Assembly (NCBI GenBank): GCA_902801375.1
Contig: CADCIB010000007.1
Span: 124,001 to 188,000 of the forward strand
Reading direction: 5' to 3'
Origin: an uncultured Prevotellaceae bacterium
GTDB lineage: Bacteria; Bacteroidota; Bacteroidia; Bacteroidales; Bacteroidaceae
Length of the DNA: 64,000 nucleotides
In this document: in pieces, positions 41,701 to 49,993 of the stretch
How the letters are laid out: each line of letters opens with the position of its first letter
How positions within the stretch are numbered: position 1 is the first letter of the stretch
Notes under the pieces: model-generated
What the model saw: only the letters and a program-made list of their open reading frames with translations
What the model was told of the DNA's origin: nothing
Databases searched by the model: none
Translations under genes and position numbers: made by a program

Positions 41701-43303
41701 CTGTGGATTCTGCATAGAATGCAACGTTTACGTTCTGTCCAGCATAGTCGGACAAATCGAGGGCAACGTGCAAAGCTGCAGGAGTCAGGTCGTTGAGTAC
41801 ATATTCAGATCCTGCGTTGTCCCATTGGCGGAGAATGGTCCAAGTGGCCATGTTGTCAGTGGAAACCAGAACGACAAACTTATCGTCAGAACCACTCGTT
41901 TGGGGATTTTGCATTGTGCCACTATATGCAGTGTAAGCAACGTCAAAAGCGACGCGAGCATTGCTTTCCAATGGAATGGAAGGAGATACAATCCACTTTG
42001 AACAAGATGCACCATAGATATTGGCAACGAGATGATTCCCGTCCAAAGCTCCATTATTAGTGCCGACGCTCCATCCTGAGGCAGAAGTGAGAGCCGTTCC
42101 ATTCATGACATTGCTTAATAGTCCTGAATAGCGCGCCCATCCGGCTGGCATGTTTGTCTCAGAGAAGTCTTGTAAGTAAGGGAACGACACGGCTGTTGAG
42201 AAGGTTCCTTCCACGAAGCTCTCGCAGTTGAGGACCAGGACGCTATAGGTCGTGCCACCATCCAGATTGGAGAGAACGAAAGTGGGAGAGTCGTTTACCG
42301 TTTCCTCCATCCATGCAGAGTCGGTCGACTTCTTGTATCTCACCACCCAAGCTGTCTCCTGGTAGCCTGGTGTCCAGCTGAGCGTGGCGGAAGAACTTGT
42401 AACATCTGTGATTTGCAGATTGGTGGGTGCCGCGCAAGGATTGGCAGTCGTGAAGGTGGTCGACCTGAATGAGCTTGTTGAACCGGTACAATCTGTCTGA
42501 ACACCCACGGCGTAACTCGTATTCTCATCAAGATTTTCAAAGGTGTAAGTCTTTTCAGTCAAACCTTCCACCAATGTCCATTCGGCATCAGAAGCAACTT
42601 TGTAGCGGAGATTCCACTTTTCGCTTTCACTTTCCCACGTCACGGTAGCTCCTACATTGGTGATATTGCTCACACTGATAGCAGTGGGTATTTCACAACC
42701 TGTTGAAGGTGGGATGTAGGAGAAAGTTGTTGAAGGCATGAAATTATGAGAGGTAAAGGTAACACCATCCAAACTGGAACCACTCGACCCATAGCCAGAA
42801 CATCCTGTGTGGCCGCTTTCACCAAGAAATCTGATGTTCTTGTAGCCGGCGTCTGTGGTGTTCTCGATACCTATCAACAGATTTCCTCCGCCATAGACAA
42901 AGGGGGTGCTGAAGGTGATGGTGAGTGAACCTCCAGAGCCTTCACTCACTACTTCCACAGTACCTTGATACACGATAGTAGCATCATCCTTTGACGCGAA
43001 AGCACTGATAGTGGGGCTGGCCACTTCCATCAGGTATACATCGACAGTTGAAACCGACGTGTACGGAATGTTATCGGTTTGGGTGTAGAACTTGATAGAA
43101 CTGATAGTTCCGCCAGCCATTTTGGTCAGAACTTCAGCAGGAATCACGAACTGACTTTTGGTGAAATCGTCCCAATAGAACATGTACGCTGGGACGTGAT
43201 TGTCGTTAGCTACCGCGTCATACACGGTCAGTTCTTCTTGCGCTCTTGCCCATCCGACTGCGGATAGCAGGAGCATCAGGGTTAGGAATAATTTACTTTT
43301 CAT
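38741..43303 (-). CDS. Large T9SS-exported surface protein with fibronectin III and adhesin domains
   Basis: 1520 aa. Signal peptide (MKSKLFLTLMLLLSAVGWAR, cut after ARA). Fibronectin III-like modules begin near residues 205, 293, 560 and 760 (for example TNVGATVTWES and SSSATLSWTPGYQ). Jelly-roll choice-of-anchor J/cleaved-adhesin domains are near 380-555 (LQDFSETNMPAGW) and 805-970 (FFDDFESGELSGWTVL, VDNWLITPQ). After a beta-rich stalk, the C-terminal 26 residues (WYTVSGVKVG, GVYINNGKKVVIK) are a T9SS type A sorting tail. It should be translocated by T9SS and anchored outside the cell, acting in adhesion or as a protease partner, as for P. gingivalis adhesins. It is very long with an 86-bp leader to the -7 element. 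Confidence 0.88.
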   Translation of the reverse strand: MKSKLFLTLMLLLSAVGWARAQEELTVYDAVANDNHVPAYMFYWDDFTKSQFVIPAEVLTKMAGGTISSIKFYTQTDNIPYTSVSTVDVYLMEVASPTISAFASKDDATIVYQGTVEVVSEGSGGSLTITFSTPFVYGGGNLLIGIENTTDAGYKNIRFLGESGHTGCSGYGSSGSSLDGVTFTSHNFMPSTTFSYIPPSTGCEIPTAISVSNITNVGATVTWESESEKWNLRYKVASDAEWTLVEGLTEKTYTFENLDENTSYAVGVQTDCTGSTSSFRSTTFTTANPCAAPTNLQITDVTSSSATLSWTPGYQETAWVVRYKKSTDSAWMEETVNDSPTFVLSNLDGGTTYSVLVLNCESFVEGTFSTAVSFPYLQDFSETNMPAGWARYSGLLSNVMNGTALTSASGWSVGTNNGALDGNHLVANIYGASCSKWIVSPSIPLESNARVAFDVAYTAYSGTMQNPQTSGSDDKFVVLVSTDNMATWTILRQWDNAGSEYVLNDLTPAALHVALDLSDYAGQNVNVAFYAESTASNADNNIHVDNVSFELIPSCEKPLDLTVNYTGGTTAEVSWISDADAWNIDVNGTVTAITENPYTLTGLVLGTTYEVKIQANCGNSTSEWTNAVSFKTDKCMPEDQCQVNYELTDSYGDGWNGAAINVVDVETEDILASLTLSSGASLSGTLSLCAGSEVQFVWVSGNYDGECSYTITDINDEVIVSNKDGGFSEPVNFTVDCTIPDCIKPRDVAVLALHNSATVSWTGFSDSYNVQYRKAEGLAASEESFFDDFESGELSGWTVLRQGEGTEYTDWRAIEGTTFFSETSIPGHSGTHMIMSRSWSSDSYSVDNWLITPQVVLDGSLSYWVMDDGTYHEHYDVYVCTGTFDPDNFDPTSFSLLYEPGDASSTWTQHTVDLSNFAGQQGYIAFRHTDADQDYLFIDDVSIGSLETVPAGEWMTLTTDEESIEITDLETGTEYECQVQGVCDDSVSEWSEIVSFTTLPENLKVFVKAGEWNVDDNWSPAGAPTADDNISILADAIIPAGVIAEANNVTIDGGSITIKDGGQLIQATSSLPVTIEKNIAGYGESTGRDCYRLICTPTSSGSFSTEVEGLLESDYDYYRFLQNQTNEWRHYDMASFDLSAGSGFLYANKENQTLVFSGFAFPSNERILSMSIEYTQSTNSFDGWYLVGNIFTCDAYLLLIDNNEGGILDADFFKLNAAGDGFDYYPTYIKLAPGEAAFIHTTTSGSLYFCSYDAIQAADQLVAYEPQIDVPFLPRHGVKAFVDADLIKLADDADNSELIVENAQANFMLEGRTLYKDGSWNTLAVPFNVTLDGTELAGAIAKTLEDATIDGTSVTLSFGQPVETLEAGVPYIIKWESGDDLVNPVFDSYGAGANTRIITATEGSALEFANGNVSFIGYYNPFEITAEDEGIYYMKADNTLAHTAKARTLKAFRAYFEFTEEAQGARTFVLDFGEGSQATSISSLPADMLGEGDWYTVSGVKVGTLKKGVYINNGKKVVIK

Positions 43304-43663
43304 ACGCTAAAATTTTAGTGATTAATTTTGTATTATGTTTAGTTTATGATCTATTCTGCTCTTAGCTCATAGACACTTTTTGTTGGTGCAAAGATAAAGA
43401 AAAAATCATTAACGTTGTCAATATTTTCCAAAAAATTACATTTGTTATGTGATTTTCTTGATATTAATCAATAATAATCGCATAAACATGCAAGAATCGA
43501 GAATAAAGGAATGACTAAAATGTGAAAGGAGAGTGTAGGAGATTGAAGGGGAGAAATGCCAGCGATGGGGTGTTAATATTTTGTAAAACATTCTTGAATT
43601 GTTCAAAAAATCGTAACTTTCGACAAGTTGCTCCGTCTTGACAAAAAAAAAGAATGTTTTTCT
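43304..43663. other. AT-rich divergent intergenic region
   Basis: Holds the leader and -7 element (43389-43396) of the surface protein, and a perfect CTAAAATTTTAG palindrome just above its ATG. The rest (43420-43660) is AT-rich with no gene I can support. Confidence 0.5.
43389..43396 (-). promoter_or_regulatory. -7 element of the T9SS surface protein
   Basis: TATCTTTG on the minus strand; a TTG 22 nt further upstream could be the -33. The leader would be about 80 nt. Confidence 0.5.
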
Positions 43664-43694
43664 TTTGTTTTGCGCTCGACTTTTCGTAACTTTG
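43664..43694 (+). promoter_or_regulatory. Promoter of psd-pssA
   Basis: TTTG at 43664-43667, 19-nt spacer, TAACTTTG at 43687-43694, 31 bp before the psd ATG. Confidence 0.75.
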
Positions 43695-43725
43695 CACACG
43701 ATTTGTGTAAAATGCGCAATCGGAA

Positions 43726-44427
43726 ATGGGAAAAAGAATCAGAAAGATAAAGAATATACGCATCCACCGTGAGGGTACGAATACGTTGGCTTATACCGCC
43801 ATCGGTATGGCTCTCGTGGGTGTGTTGTTTTGGTATGTATTCGACATCGGCATCGTTTTCGACGTGCTCGTATGTCTTATGGCCGTGGTCTACGGCGTGA
43901 TGGTGAATTTCTTCCGTTGCCCCATCCGCTATTTCAATGGTGACGACACGGAAGGTATCGTAGTGGCACCCGCCGATGGTAAAGTGGTGGTGATCGAAGA
44001 GGTGGAAGAGGATACGTATTTCCACGACCGACGCATGATGGTGAGCATCTTCATGAGCCTCTTCAATGTGCACGCCAACTGGTTCCCTGTGGACGGGAAA
44101 GTGAAGTTCGTGAAGCATCACGACGGCAATTTCCACAAGGCGTGGCTCCCAAAAGCCAGCGAGGAGAACGAGCGTGCCGACGTCCTGATAGAGACTGAAG
44201 ACGGAGAGGAAGTGCTGTGCCGCCAAGTGGCTGGAGCTGTGGCCCGCCGTATCGTGACCTATGCGAAAGACGGCGAAGATTGTTTCATCGACGAGCATCT
44301 GGGCTTCATCAAGTTCGGTTCGCGTGTGGACGTCTTCCTGCCTTTAGGTTCGAAGGTCTGCGTGAAGATGGGGCAGTCGACCACTGGCGACCAGACGGTG
44401 ATTGCCATGCTTCCTGCAAAACACTAA
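43726..44427 (+). CDS. psd: Phosphatidylserine decarboxylase
   Basis: 233 aa, the short pyruvoyl-dependent type. Makes phosphatidylethanolamine from phosphatidylserine at the inner membrane. Two hydrophobic segments lie near residues 20-60 ([20 protein letters not shown]). Then come [29 protein letters not shown] and [14 protein letters not shown], in which the Gly-Ser bond is the self-cleavage site that creates the pyruvoyl group. The pssA gene, which makes the substrate, follows 41 bp later in the same operon. Confidence 0.95.
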   Translation: MGKRIRKIKNIRIHREGTNTLAYTAIGMALVGVLFWYVFDIGIVFDVLVCLMAVVYGVMVNFFRCPIRYFNGDDTEGIVVAPADGKVVVIEEVEEDTYFHDRRMMVSIFMSLFNVHANWFPVDGKVKFVKHHDGNFHKAWLPKASEENERADVLIETEDGEEVLCRQVAGAVARRIVTYAKDGEDCFIDEHLGFIKFGSRVDVFLPLGSKVCVKMGQSTTGDQTVIAMLPAKH

Positions 44428-44468
44428 TTCTTCGCATCCCCTGCACCCTTGAATAAAACTCTCCATTC

Positions 44469-45167
44469 ATGAAGAAACATATCCCCAATACAATCACGTG
44501 TGGCAACCTGGTTTCTGGGTGCATCGCCATTACGTTCGCTCTCTATGGCAATCCCTCGATGGCTCTGTTGTGGATTGTCGTGGGTGCCGTGTTCGACTTC
44601 TTCGACGGTATGACGGCGCGGCTGCTTCATGTGTCGTCGCCCATTGGCAAGGAGCTCGATTCGCTGGCCGATGTGGTCACCTTTGGGGTGGCACCGTCGG
44701 CAATGCTTTTTTTCCAGTTGGGCATCATGGAATATCCTTCCGTGCTGGAATCCTATCGTAATGTGTTGCCCTATTGTGCCTTCCTGATGGCGGCCTTCTC
44801 GGCACTCCGACTAGCCAAGTTCAATCTCGACGAACGGCAGACGACGTCGTTCATCGGCTTGCCCACACCAGCCAATGCCTTGTTCTGGGGAGCCCTGATC
44901 GTGGGGGGAAGCCATTGGATAGAGGCTTCGAAATGGATGCTGCCCGTGGTAGTGCTCCTGATGCTTGTCAGCTGTTGGCTCTTGGTGTCGGAGATTCCGA
45001 TGTTCGCCTTGAAGTTCAAGCAGTGGGGATGGCGGGGCAACGAAGTGAAATACATTTTTGTAGCCACGTCGGCTATCCTCGTGGCTGTGTTCCGTGTTCC
45101 CGGTATCGCCCTCGTCATTGCGTGGTATGTACTCCTTTCCGCTGTTTTGAGCTTTAGAAAAAAATAA
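44469..45167 (+). CDS. pssA: CDP-diacylglycerol-serine O-phosphatidyltransferase
   Basis: 232 aa integral membrane enzyme joining serine to CDP-diacylglycerol. The CDP-alcohol phosphotransferase motif D-G-x2-A-R-x8-G-x3-D-x3-D is intact: FDGMTARLLH, then GKELDSLADVV near residues 45-70. Several membrane helices follow (for example LPVVVLLMLVSCWLLVSEI). It works with the preceding Psd to make phosphatidylethanolamine. DUF4834 follows 23 bp later. Confidence 0.95.
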   Translation: MKKHIPNTITCGNLVSGCIAITFALYGNPSMALLWIVVGAVFDFFDGMTARLLHVSSPIGKELDSLADVVTFGVAPSAMLFFQLGIMEYPSVLESYRNVLPYCAFLMAAFSALRLAKFNLDERQTTSFIGLPTPANALFWGALIVGGSHWIEASKWMLPVVVLLMLVSCWLLVSEIPMFALKFKQWGWRGNEVKYIFVATSAILVAVFRVPGIALVIAWYVLLSAVLSFRKK

Positions 45168-45190
45168 CCCCCTCAACTCCTTACTCAAAA

Positions 45191-45454
45191 ATGGTCATAT
45201 TGAAAGTGCTTCTCCTCCTGATTGTTTTGGGTTTCCTCTTCTGCGTAGTGGTGGCCGTACGCCTTGTATGGTCGGCACGCCATCTGTTCCAGATGTTTCG
45301 TGGAGGGCAAGCATCACGCCAGGAAGAAACCTATGGCCAAACCGTCAATACAGGTGACGGAACCATTGTCGACCGACGCTCTCCGCAAGATGCCGGCAAG
45401 AGAATCATTGCCGACGACGAGGGCGAATATGTGGAGTTCGAAGAGACTTCTTAG
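45191..45454 (+). CDS. DUF4834 small membrane protein
   Basis: 87 aa. One N-terminal membrane helix (VLLLLIVLGFLFCVVVAVRL), a basic juxtamembrane part (VWSARHLFQMFRGG) and an acidic cytoplasmic tail (ADDEGEYVEFEE). This length and pattern, directly after pssA, match the Bacteroidota DUF4834 family. Role unknown; the conserved position beside phospholipid synthesis genes suggests a link with the envelope. Confidence 0.8.
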   Translation: MVILKVLLLLIVLGFLFCVVVAVRLVWSARHLFQMFRGGQASRQEETYGQTVNTGDGTIVDRRSPQDAGKRIIADDEGEYVEFEETS

Positions 45455-45526
45455 TCCTTCCTTCGTGTGGTTCCGATGGGTAGTTCTTGCCATCATGAAT
45501 GATATCCAAATCAAAACGATAAAACT

Positions 45527-47068
45527 ATGAGAAAAGCAATCATGACGATTGTGCTGTTGGTGGCCACAACGGCCGCAATGGCGCTGCCCCGCCCCAAGTT
45601 GGTGGTGGGTATTGCGGTGGACCAGATGCGCTGGGACTACCTCTACCGTTTCTACGATGAATACACCGACGGCGGATTCCGACGCATGCTCGGTGAGGGT
45701 TTCACCTGCGAGAATTGTCAAATCAACTACATCCCCTCGATCACTGCCATTGGCCACGCTTCCGTATTCACAGGTTCTGTGCCCGCCATTCACGGCATTG
45801 CCGGCAACAACTATCTGCTTGGTGGTTCGATGGTGTATTGCTGTGAAGACGACTCTGTCCAGACCGTTGGAAGTACTACCAAAGCTGGTCTTCGCTCGCC
45901 GCGACTGATGTTGACGACCACCATCGGCGATGAGTTGAAGACGGCCACCGACTGGCGGTCGCGCGTAGTGGGCGTGTCATTTAAAGACCGTGCAGCCATC
46001 CTGCCCGCCGGCCATCAGGCCGATGCCGCCTACTGGTTCGACTCAAAGGCTCTCTGCTTCATCTCCAGTACCTATTACATGCAGGAATTGCCGAAGTGGG
46101 TGACCGACTACAACAAGCAGCTGCTGAAAGATCTGGCCCGCGTGAAGAAAGAGCATGAAGCCCCTGTGCAGCATCGCTCGGGCAAGGAGGCCAGCGACAT
46201 CGACTATGTTCAGTATACCCCGCTGGGCAACCGCATGACCGCCGAGATGGCCCGTCTGGCTGTGGAGAACTATCAGCTGGGACAGCGTGGAGAGACCGAC
46301 ATGCTGACCGTCAGTTTCTCGTGCACCGACATCACCGGCCACCGATTTGGTACCCATCACGAGCGAACCCACGAACAGTATATCGAACTCGACAGAGACC
46401 TTGCCCGTCTGTTCACCTATCTCGATGAAAAAGTAGGGCGGGGCGAGTATCTCGTGTTCCTGACCGCTGACCACGGGGCAGCCAATGGAATTCTGCAAAA
46501 CCAGGAGCATCGTGTGCCCGCAGATGGCTTCTTTGTGCCCAAGGAGGAGAAGGCTCTGAACGAGTTCTTGAAAAAGGAATTCCAAACCGAAGAGAAACTT
46601 TCCAAGTACATCATGGACTATAAGGTGGTAATCGACCGCGAGGCCGTTGCCCGTGCGCAGGTAGATATTAATAAGGTACGCGAGAAGGTGGTGGAGCATT
46701 TCACCAATCGCAAAGGCGTGGCTTACTGCTTCGATTTGGAAAAGGCTCCCCAGGCCAGTGTGCCAGCAATCATCCGCGAGAAGGCCATCAACGGCTATCA
46801 CCACGAGCGTAGCGGCGACATTCAGATCATTCTCGAACCTGCCCACTATGGGGTTGGAAACGAAATAGACGCAGGCACCACCCACGGGTTGTGGAATCCC
46901 TACGACTGCCATATCCCCTTCGTGCTGATGGGGTGGGGCGTGAAGCACGGAGCTACACAGGCCGAGTGCCACATTACTGACATCGCACCCACCATCTGTG
47001 CACTGCTCCACATTCAGATGCCCAATGGCTGCATTGGTACGGCTGTGACTCAAGTGACTGATAAGTAG
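45527..47068 (+). CDS. PafA-like alkaline phosphatase family enzyme
   Basis: 513 aa, exported (MRKAIMTIVLLVATTAAMAL). It resembles the phosphate-irrepressible alkaline phosphatase PafA: KLVVGIAVDQMRWDYLYRFY with the metal-binding Asp, the nucleophile Thr in PSITAIGHASVFTGSVP, HGIAGNNY, GVSFKDRAAILPAGH, and later FLTADHGAANG with the second metal site. It hydrolyses phosphomonoesters in the periplasm, releasing phosphate from organic sources. It is about 30 residues shorter than typical PafA but has all the active-site parts. In the psd-to-tadA gene run; the next gene begins 3 bp after its stop. Confidence 0.88.
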   Translation: MRKAIMTIVLLVATTAAMALPRPKLVVGIAVDQMRWDYLYRFYDEYTDGGFRRMLGEGFTCENCQINYIPSITAIGHASVFTGSVPAIHGIAGNNYLLGGSMVYCCEDDSVQTVGSTTKAGLRSPRLMLTTTIGDELKTATDWRSRVVGVSFKDRAAILPAGHQADAAYWFDSKALCFISSTYYMQELPKWVTDYNKQLLKDLARVKKEHEAPVQHRSGKEASDIDYVQYTPLGNRMTAEMARLAVENYQLGQRGETDMLTVSFSCTDITGHRFGTHHERTHEQYIELDRDLARLFTYLDEKVGRGEYLVFLTADHGAANGILQNQEHRVPADGFFVPKEEKALNEFLKKEFQTEEKLSKYIMDYKVVIDREAVARAQVDINKVREKVVEHFTNRKGVAYCFDLEKAPQASVPAIIREKAINGYHHERSGDIQIILEPAHYGVGNEIDAGTTHGLWNPYDCHIPFVLMGWGVKHGATQAECHITDIAPTICALLHIQMPNGCIGTAVTQVTDK

Positions 47069-47071
47069 TAG

Positions 47072-48277
47072 ATGATGGAGACGCGTATTTACACACTCAC
47101 TTCTCGCTTGCACGACGAAAAAGCGGTGGGCGCGGCAACGAGAGAGTTTCTCGACAGCCTCAATGTCAGCTATGTTTTTCGTGGCGACGACTATGCCGAC
47201 TATGGCTCTCATGGGCTCAACCTCATCTTTGTCAGGACGGGCGGCACGGAGAATATCTTCCGCCAACTGTTGCCACAATTGCGAAGCCGTAGCCCCCAGC
47301 CCTTCTATCTGCTCGCTTCAGGAAAAAGCAATTCGCTGGCTGCCTCGATGGAGATTCTGTCTTTCCTGAATCAGCAGGGCATCCGAGGAGAAATCCTTCA
47401 CGGCCAGCCTGCCTACATTGCCCATCGCATCCATCTCTTGTCGGCCGTATGTGAGGGTAGGGGGAGGCTCTCAGGCTCACGCATGGGCATCATCGGCTCT
47501 CCCTCCGACTGGCTCATTTCCAGCACGTTCGACCGCAAGACCGTCAGCGAGCAACTGGGCATCGACCTGCATGACATCCCAATGGAGGAGTTGTTGCAGG
47601 AAATCGTCCGTACGAACGACACACCCAGCCCCGAACAGTCGCCTCGAATGGAAATCAGGCAGGCATTACCGATGGCTGAGAACATCTACCAAGCGCTGAA
47701 AAAGCTTGTCGGTCGTCATCATTTGAAGGGGCTCACCATCCGTTGCTTTGATTTGCTCAGTGCAGTGAAGAACACGGGTTGTTTGGGGTTGGCACGTCTC
47801 AATGCAGAGGGTATCGTGGCAGGATGTGAGGGCGACGTGCCCGCTATGCTGTCGATGGCCATCGCTCAGGCACTGACTGGCGAAACGGGTTTCCAAGCTA
47901 ATCCCGCCAGCATCGACCCAGAGACGGGCGAGATATTGTTTGTCCATTGCACCATCCCACTCAATATGGTCGAGCGGTATGAACTGGACACCCATTTCGA
48001 GTCGGGTATTGGGGTGGGCATCAGAGGCTACGTGAAAGAAGGACCTGTGACCATTTTCAAGACTTCGGGCGACCTCTCCCGCCATTTCATCGCAGAGGGA
48101 ATGCTCGTCAGGAACCAAGCCAAACCCAATCTCTGCCGTACACAGCAAGTCGTTCAACTGGCAGACAAAGACCAGGCAGCCTATTTCCTGACCCATCCCA
48201 TCGGCAACCACCACATCATCCTGCGTGGGCATCACCGCGAATTGCTGGAAGAGTTTCTCTTGGAAAAACAATCGTAG
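47072..48277 (+). CDS. L-fucose/arabinose isomerase-fold protein
   Basis: 401 aa, cytoplasmic. N-terminal Rossmann-like region (VSYVFRGDDYADYGSHGLNL), then GSRMGIIGSPSDWLISS, and a C-terminal part with CLGLARLNAEGIVAGCEGDV and ALTGETGFQANPASID, typical of the fucose isomerase-like fold seen in many Bacteroidota proteins. The Glu and Asp in GCEGDVPAM could bind a metal. I cannot name its substrate. It lies 3 bp after the phosphatase and 1 bp before tadA, so the three are translated from one message. Confidence 0.75.
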   Translation: MMETRIYTLTSRLHDEKAVGAATREFLDSLNVSYVFRGDDYADYGSHGLNLIFVRTGGTENIFRQLLPQLRSRSPQPFYLLASGKSNSLAASMEILSFLNQQGIRGEILHGQPAYIAHRIHLLSAVCEGRGRLSGSRMGIIGSPSDWLISSTFDRKTVSEQLGIDLHDIPMEELLQEIVRTNDTPSPEQSPRMEIRQALPMAENIYQALKKLVGRHHLKGLTIRCFDLLSAVKNTGCLGLARLNAEGIVAGCEGDVPAMLSMAIAQALTGETGFQANPASIDPETGEILFVHCTIPLNMVERYELDTHFESGIGVGIRGYVKEGPVTIFKTSGDLSRHFIAEGMLVRNQAKPNLCRTQQVVQLADKDQAAYFLTHPIGNHHIILRGHHRELLEEFLLEKQS

Positions 48278-48278
48278 A

Positions 48279-48731
48279 ATGACCGCTGAAGAACTACTGA
48301 AGAGCGATGTTTTCTTCATGCGTCAGGCTGTAGAAGAGGCGCGTGAAGCACTGCGACAAGGGGAGATACCCATCGGGGCGGTCGTCGTGTGCCGCGACCG
48401 TATCATCGCCCGTGCACACAATCTGACTGAGACGTTGGCCGACGTGACAGCTCATGCCGAGATGCAGGCCATCACTTCTGCTGCCAATTATCTGGGAGGG
48501 AAGTATCTGTCGGAGTGTACACTCTACGTCACTGTGGAACCCTGTGTGATGTGTGCGGGTGCCATCGGTTGGGCACAGGTCAGACGCATTGTCTATGGCT
48601 GTGCCGACGAGAAGCGGGGCTACCAGCGTTTTGCGCCAAAGGCTCTCCATCCGAAAGCCACTGTCGTTGGTGGCGTCATGGAAGAGGAGTGCCGCCAGTT
48701 GATGCAGAATTTCTTCCGAGAGAGGAGATGA
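48279..48731 (+). CDS. tadA: tRNA-specific adenosine deaminase
   Basis: 150 aa from ATG 48279 (MTAEELLKSDVFFMRQAVEE), which follows the preceding stop by 1 bp; the frame opens earlier inside that gene. Converts A34 to inosine in tRNA-Arg(ACG). The zinc deaminase motifs are intact: VTAHAEMQAI (His ligand and catalytic Glu) and VEPCVMCAGAI (two Cys ligands). C-terminal helix normal. An essential tRNA modification enzyme in most bacteria. Confidence 0.95.
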   Translation: MTAEELLKSDVFFMRQAVEEAREALRQGEIPIGAVVVCRDRIIARAHNLTETLADVTAHAEMQAITSAANYLGGKYLSECTLYVTVEPCVMCAGAIGWAQVRRIVYGCADEKRGYQRFAPKALHPKATVVGGVMEEECRQLMQNFFRERR

Positions 48732-48751
48732 GAGAGGAAGGGATGCATAAG

Positions 48752-48786
48752 AAAAGCGGTTCCTGCACAAGGCAAGAACCGCTTTC
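48752..48786. terminator. Bidirectional terminator between tadA and ferredoxin
   Basis: AAAGCGGTTC (48753-48762) pairs exactly with GAACCGCTTT (48776-48785) around a 13-nt loop, between convergent genes. The T-tract is better on the minus strand. Confidence 0.75.
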
Positions 48787-48806
48787 ATCTTGTTCGCTAA
48801 TTGTGG

Positions 48807-48974
48807 TTAGGGAAGGCTGATGGCCTCTGACGGACAAACACCAGCGCAGGTGCCGCACTCTGTGCAAGCATCCGGGTCGATAGAATAGCGCTCGCCCTCA
48901 GAAATTGCTCCAACGGGGCACTCATCAATACATGTTCCACATGCAATACAATCTTCACCAATTACGTATGCCAT
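48807..48974 (-). CDS. 2x[4Fe-4S] ferredoxin
   Basis: 55 aa: begins MAYVIGEDCIACGTCIDECP. Two classical CxxCxxCxxxCP clusters are present, CIACGTCIDECP and CTECGTCAGVCP, each binding a 4Fe-4S centre, in the clostridial-type short ferredoxin layout. It is a low-potential soluble electron carrier, probably for pyruvate:ferredoxin oxidoreductase or related anaerobic enzymes. Monocistronic, with a -7 element TACCTTTG at 49026-49033 upstream and a terminator behind. Confidence 0.95.
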   Translation of the reverse strand: MAYVIGEDCIACGTCIDECPVGAISEGERYSIDPDACTECGTCAGVCPSEAISLP

Positions 48975-49025
48975 AATTCAAATAATATTAATTTGGTTAA
49001 TACTCGTGTTATCTAATTCACGATG

Positions 49026-49033
49026 CAAAGGTA
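49026..49033 (-). promoter_or_regulatory. -7 element of the ferredoxin gene
   Basis: TACCTTTG on the minus strand, 52 bp above the ATG; the -33 region is an A/T tract without a TTTG. Confidence 0.5.
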
Positions 49034-49143
49034 GACTTTTTTTTTGAATATCACTATTATTAGGTATTAATAATATCTTGATTTAACAATATTTCACCTA
49101 ATAATGGGTATCGCGTAAAGGTTTTTCTCACTCAAACACAATA

Positions 49144-49180
49144 AAAAGCCGACTTTCGCGTTATATTATAAACGGCTTTT
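49144..49180. other. Hairpin upstream of the PorT-like gene
   Basis: AAAAGCCG (49144-49151) pairs with CGGCTTTT (49173-49180) around a 21-nt loop, 30 bp before the ATG. Either leader structure or a relic terminator. Confidence 0.45.
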
Positions 49181-49210
49181 CTACCAAGAAAGCCCAACAT
49201 TCGTATTGGC

Positions 49211-49969
49211 ATGAAAAAAAAGATTGTCTACATATTTACCCTTGTCTGTGCCTGTCTGTTCATCGTTGAGGCCAAGGCTCAGGAGCGGACCGTTGAAAAT
49301 CGGCCGTACACCGACTTGCGTCCCTTCCACTTTGGCGTGTTGGTGGGATCGCACTTCCAGGATATGGAATTTGTGAATGTGGGTCCGCAAATGATTGCCG
49401 TCGACGAAGACGGAACCACGGTTGAGAAAGTCATCAGTTGCGACCAAGACCGTTGGGATGCTGGTTTCCATGTGGGTGTGCTGGGCGAGCTCCGTTTGGG
49501 CACTTACTTTGCTTTCCGCATCGCGCCAGCCATGTATTTCGGCACCAAGCATCTGTTGTTTCAGAACTTCACCGACCTCATGGAAGACGGCTCACCCATA
49601 GTGGAAAGGCAGGAGATGAAGACCGCCTATATTTCTACGGCTCTCGACCTGATTTACAGCGCGAAGCGATTCAACAACCACCGACCTTATATCGTAGCCG
49701 GCGTCAACCCGATGTTGAACCTCTCAGGAAAAGACGAGGATATCTTGAAACTCAAACGCTACGATTGCTACTTGGAGTTGGGCGTTGGTTGCGACTTCTA
49801 TCTTCCTTTCTTTAAACTGCGTCCGGAATTGAAGTTCGGCTACAGTCTTATCAATTCACTCGACACGAAACATGCCGACATCATCAAAGACAAGAACATG
49901 TTGGCCTATGCCCGTTCGGTCAGTAAGGCGCAGACGAAATTCATCGCCCTGACTTTCCACTTCGAGTAA
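49211..49969 (+). CDS. PorT-like outer-membrane beta-barrel protein
   Basis: 252 aa with signal peptide (IVYIFTLVCACLFIVEAKAQ). After a short linker, DLRPFHFGVLVGSHFQDMEF matches the region 'RPFHFGF-LG-NF-DF' of the T9SS component PorT. The following alternating strands (FHVGVLGELRLGTYFAFRIA, LRPELKFGYSLINSL) and the terminal Phe-Glu (FHFE) fit an eight-stranded outer-membrane barrel. PorT is required for type IX secretion in Porphyromonas and Flavobacterium; the window has two probable T9SS substrates. A generic OmpA-like barrel is the alternative. Confidence 0.7.
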   Translation: MKKKIVYIFTLVCACLFIVEAKAQERTVENRPYTDLRPFHFGVLVGSHFQDMEFVNVGPQMIAVDEDGTTVEKVISCDQDRWDAGFHVGVLGELRLGTYFAFRIAPAMYFGTKHLLFQNFTDLMEDGSPIVERQEMKTAYISTALDLIYSAKRFNNHRPYIVAGVNPMLNLSGKDEDILKLKRYDCYLELGVGCDFYLPFFKLRPELKFGYSLINSLDTKHADIIKDKNMLAYARSVSKAQTKFIALTFHFE

Positions 49970-49993
49970 CAATCCTTCGTAGCTAAGAATAAA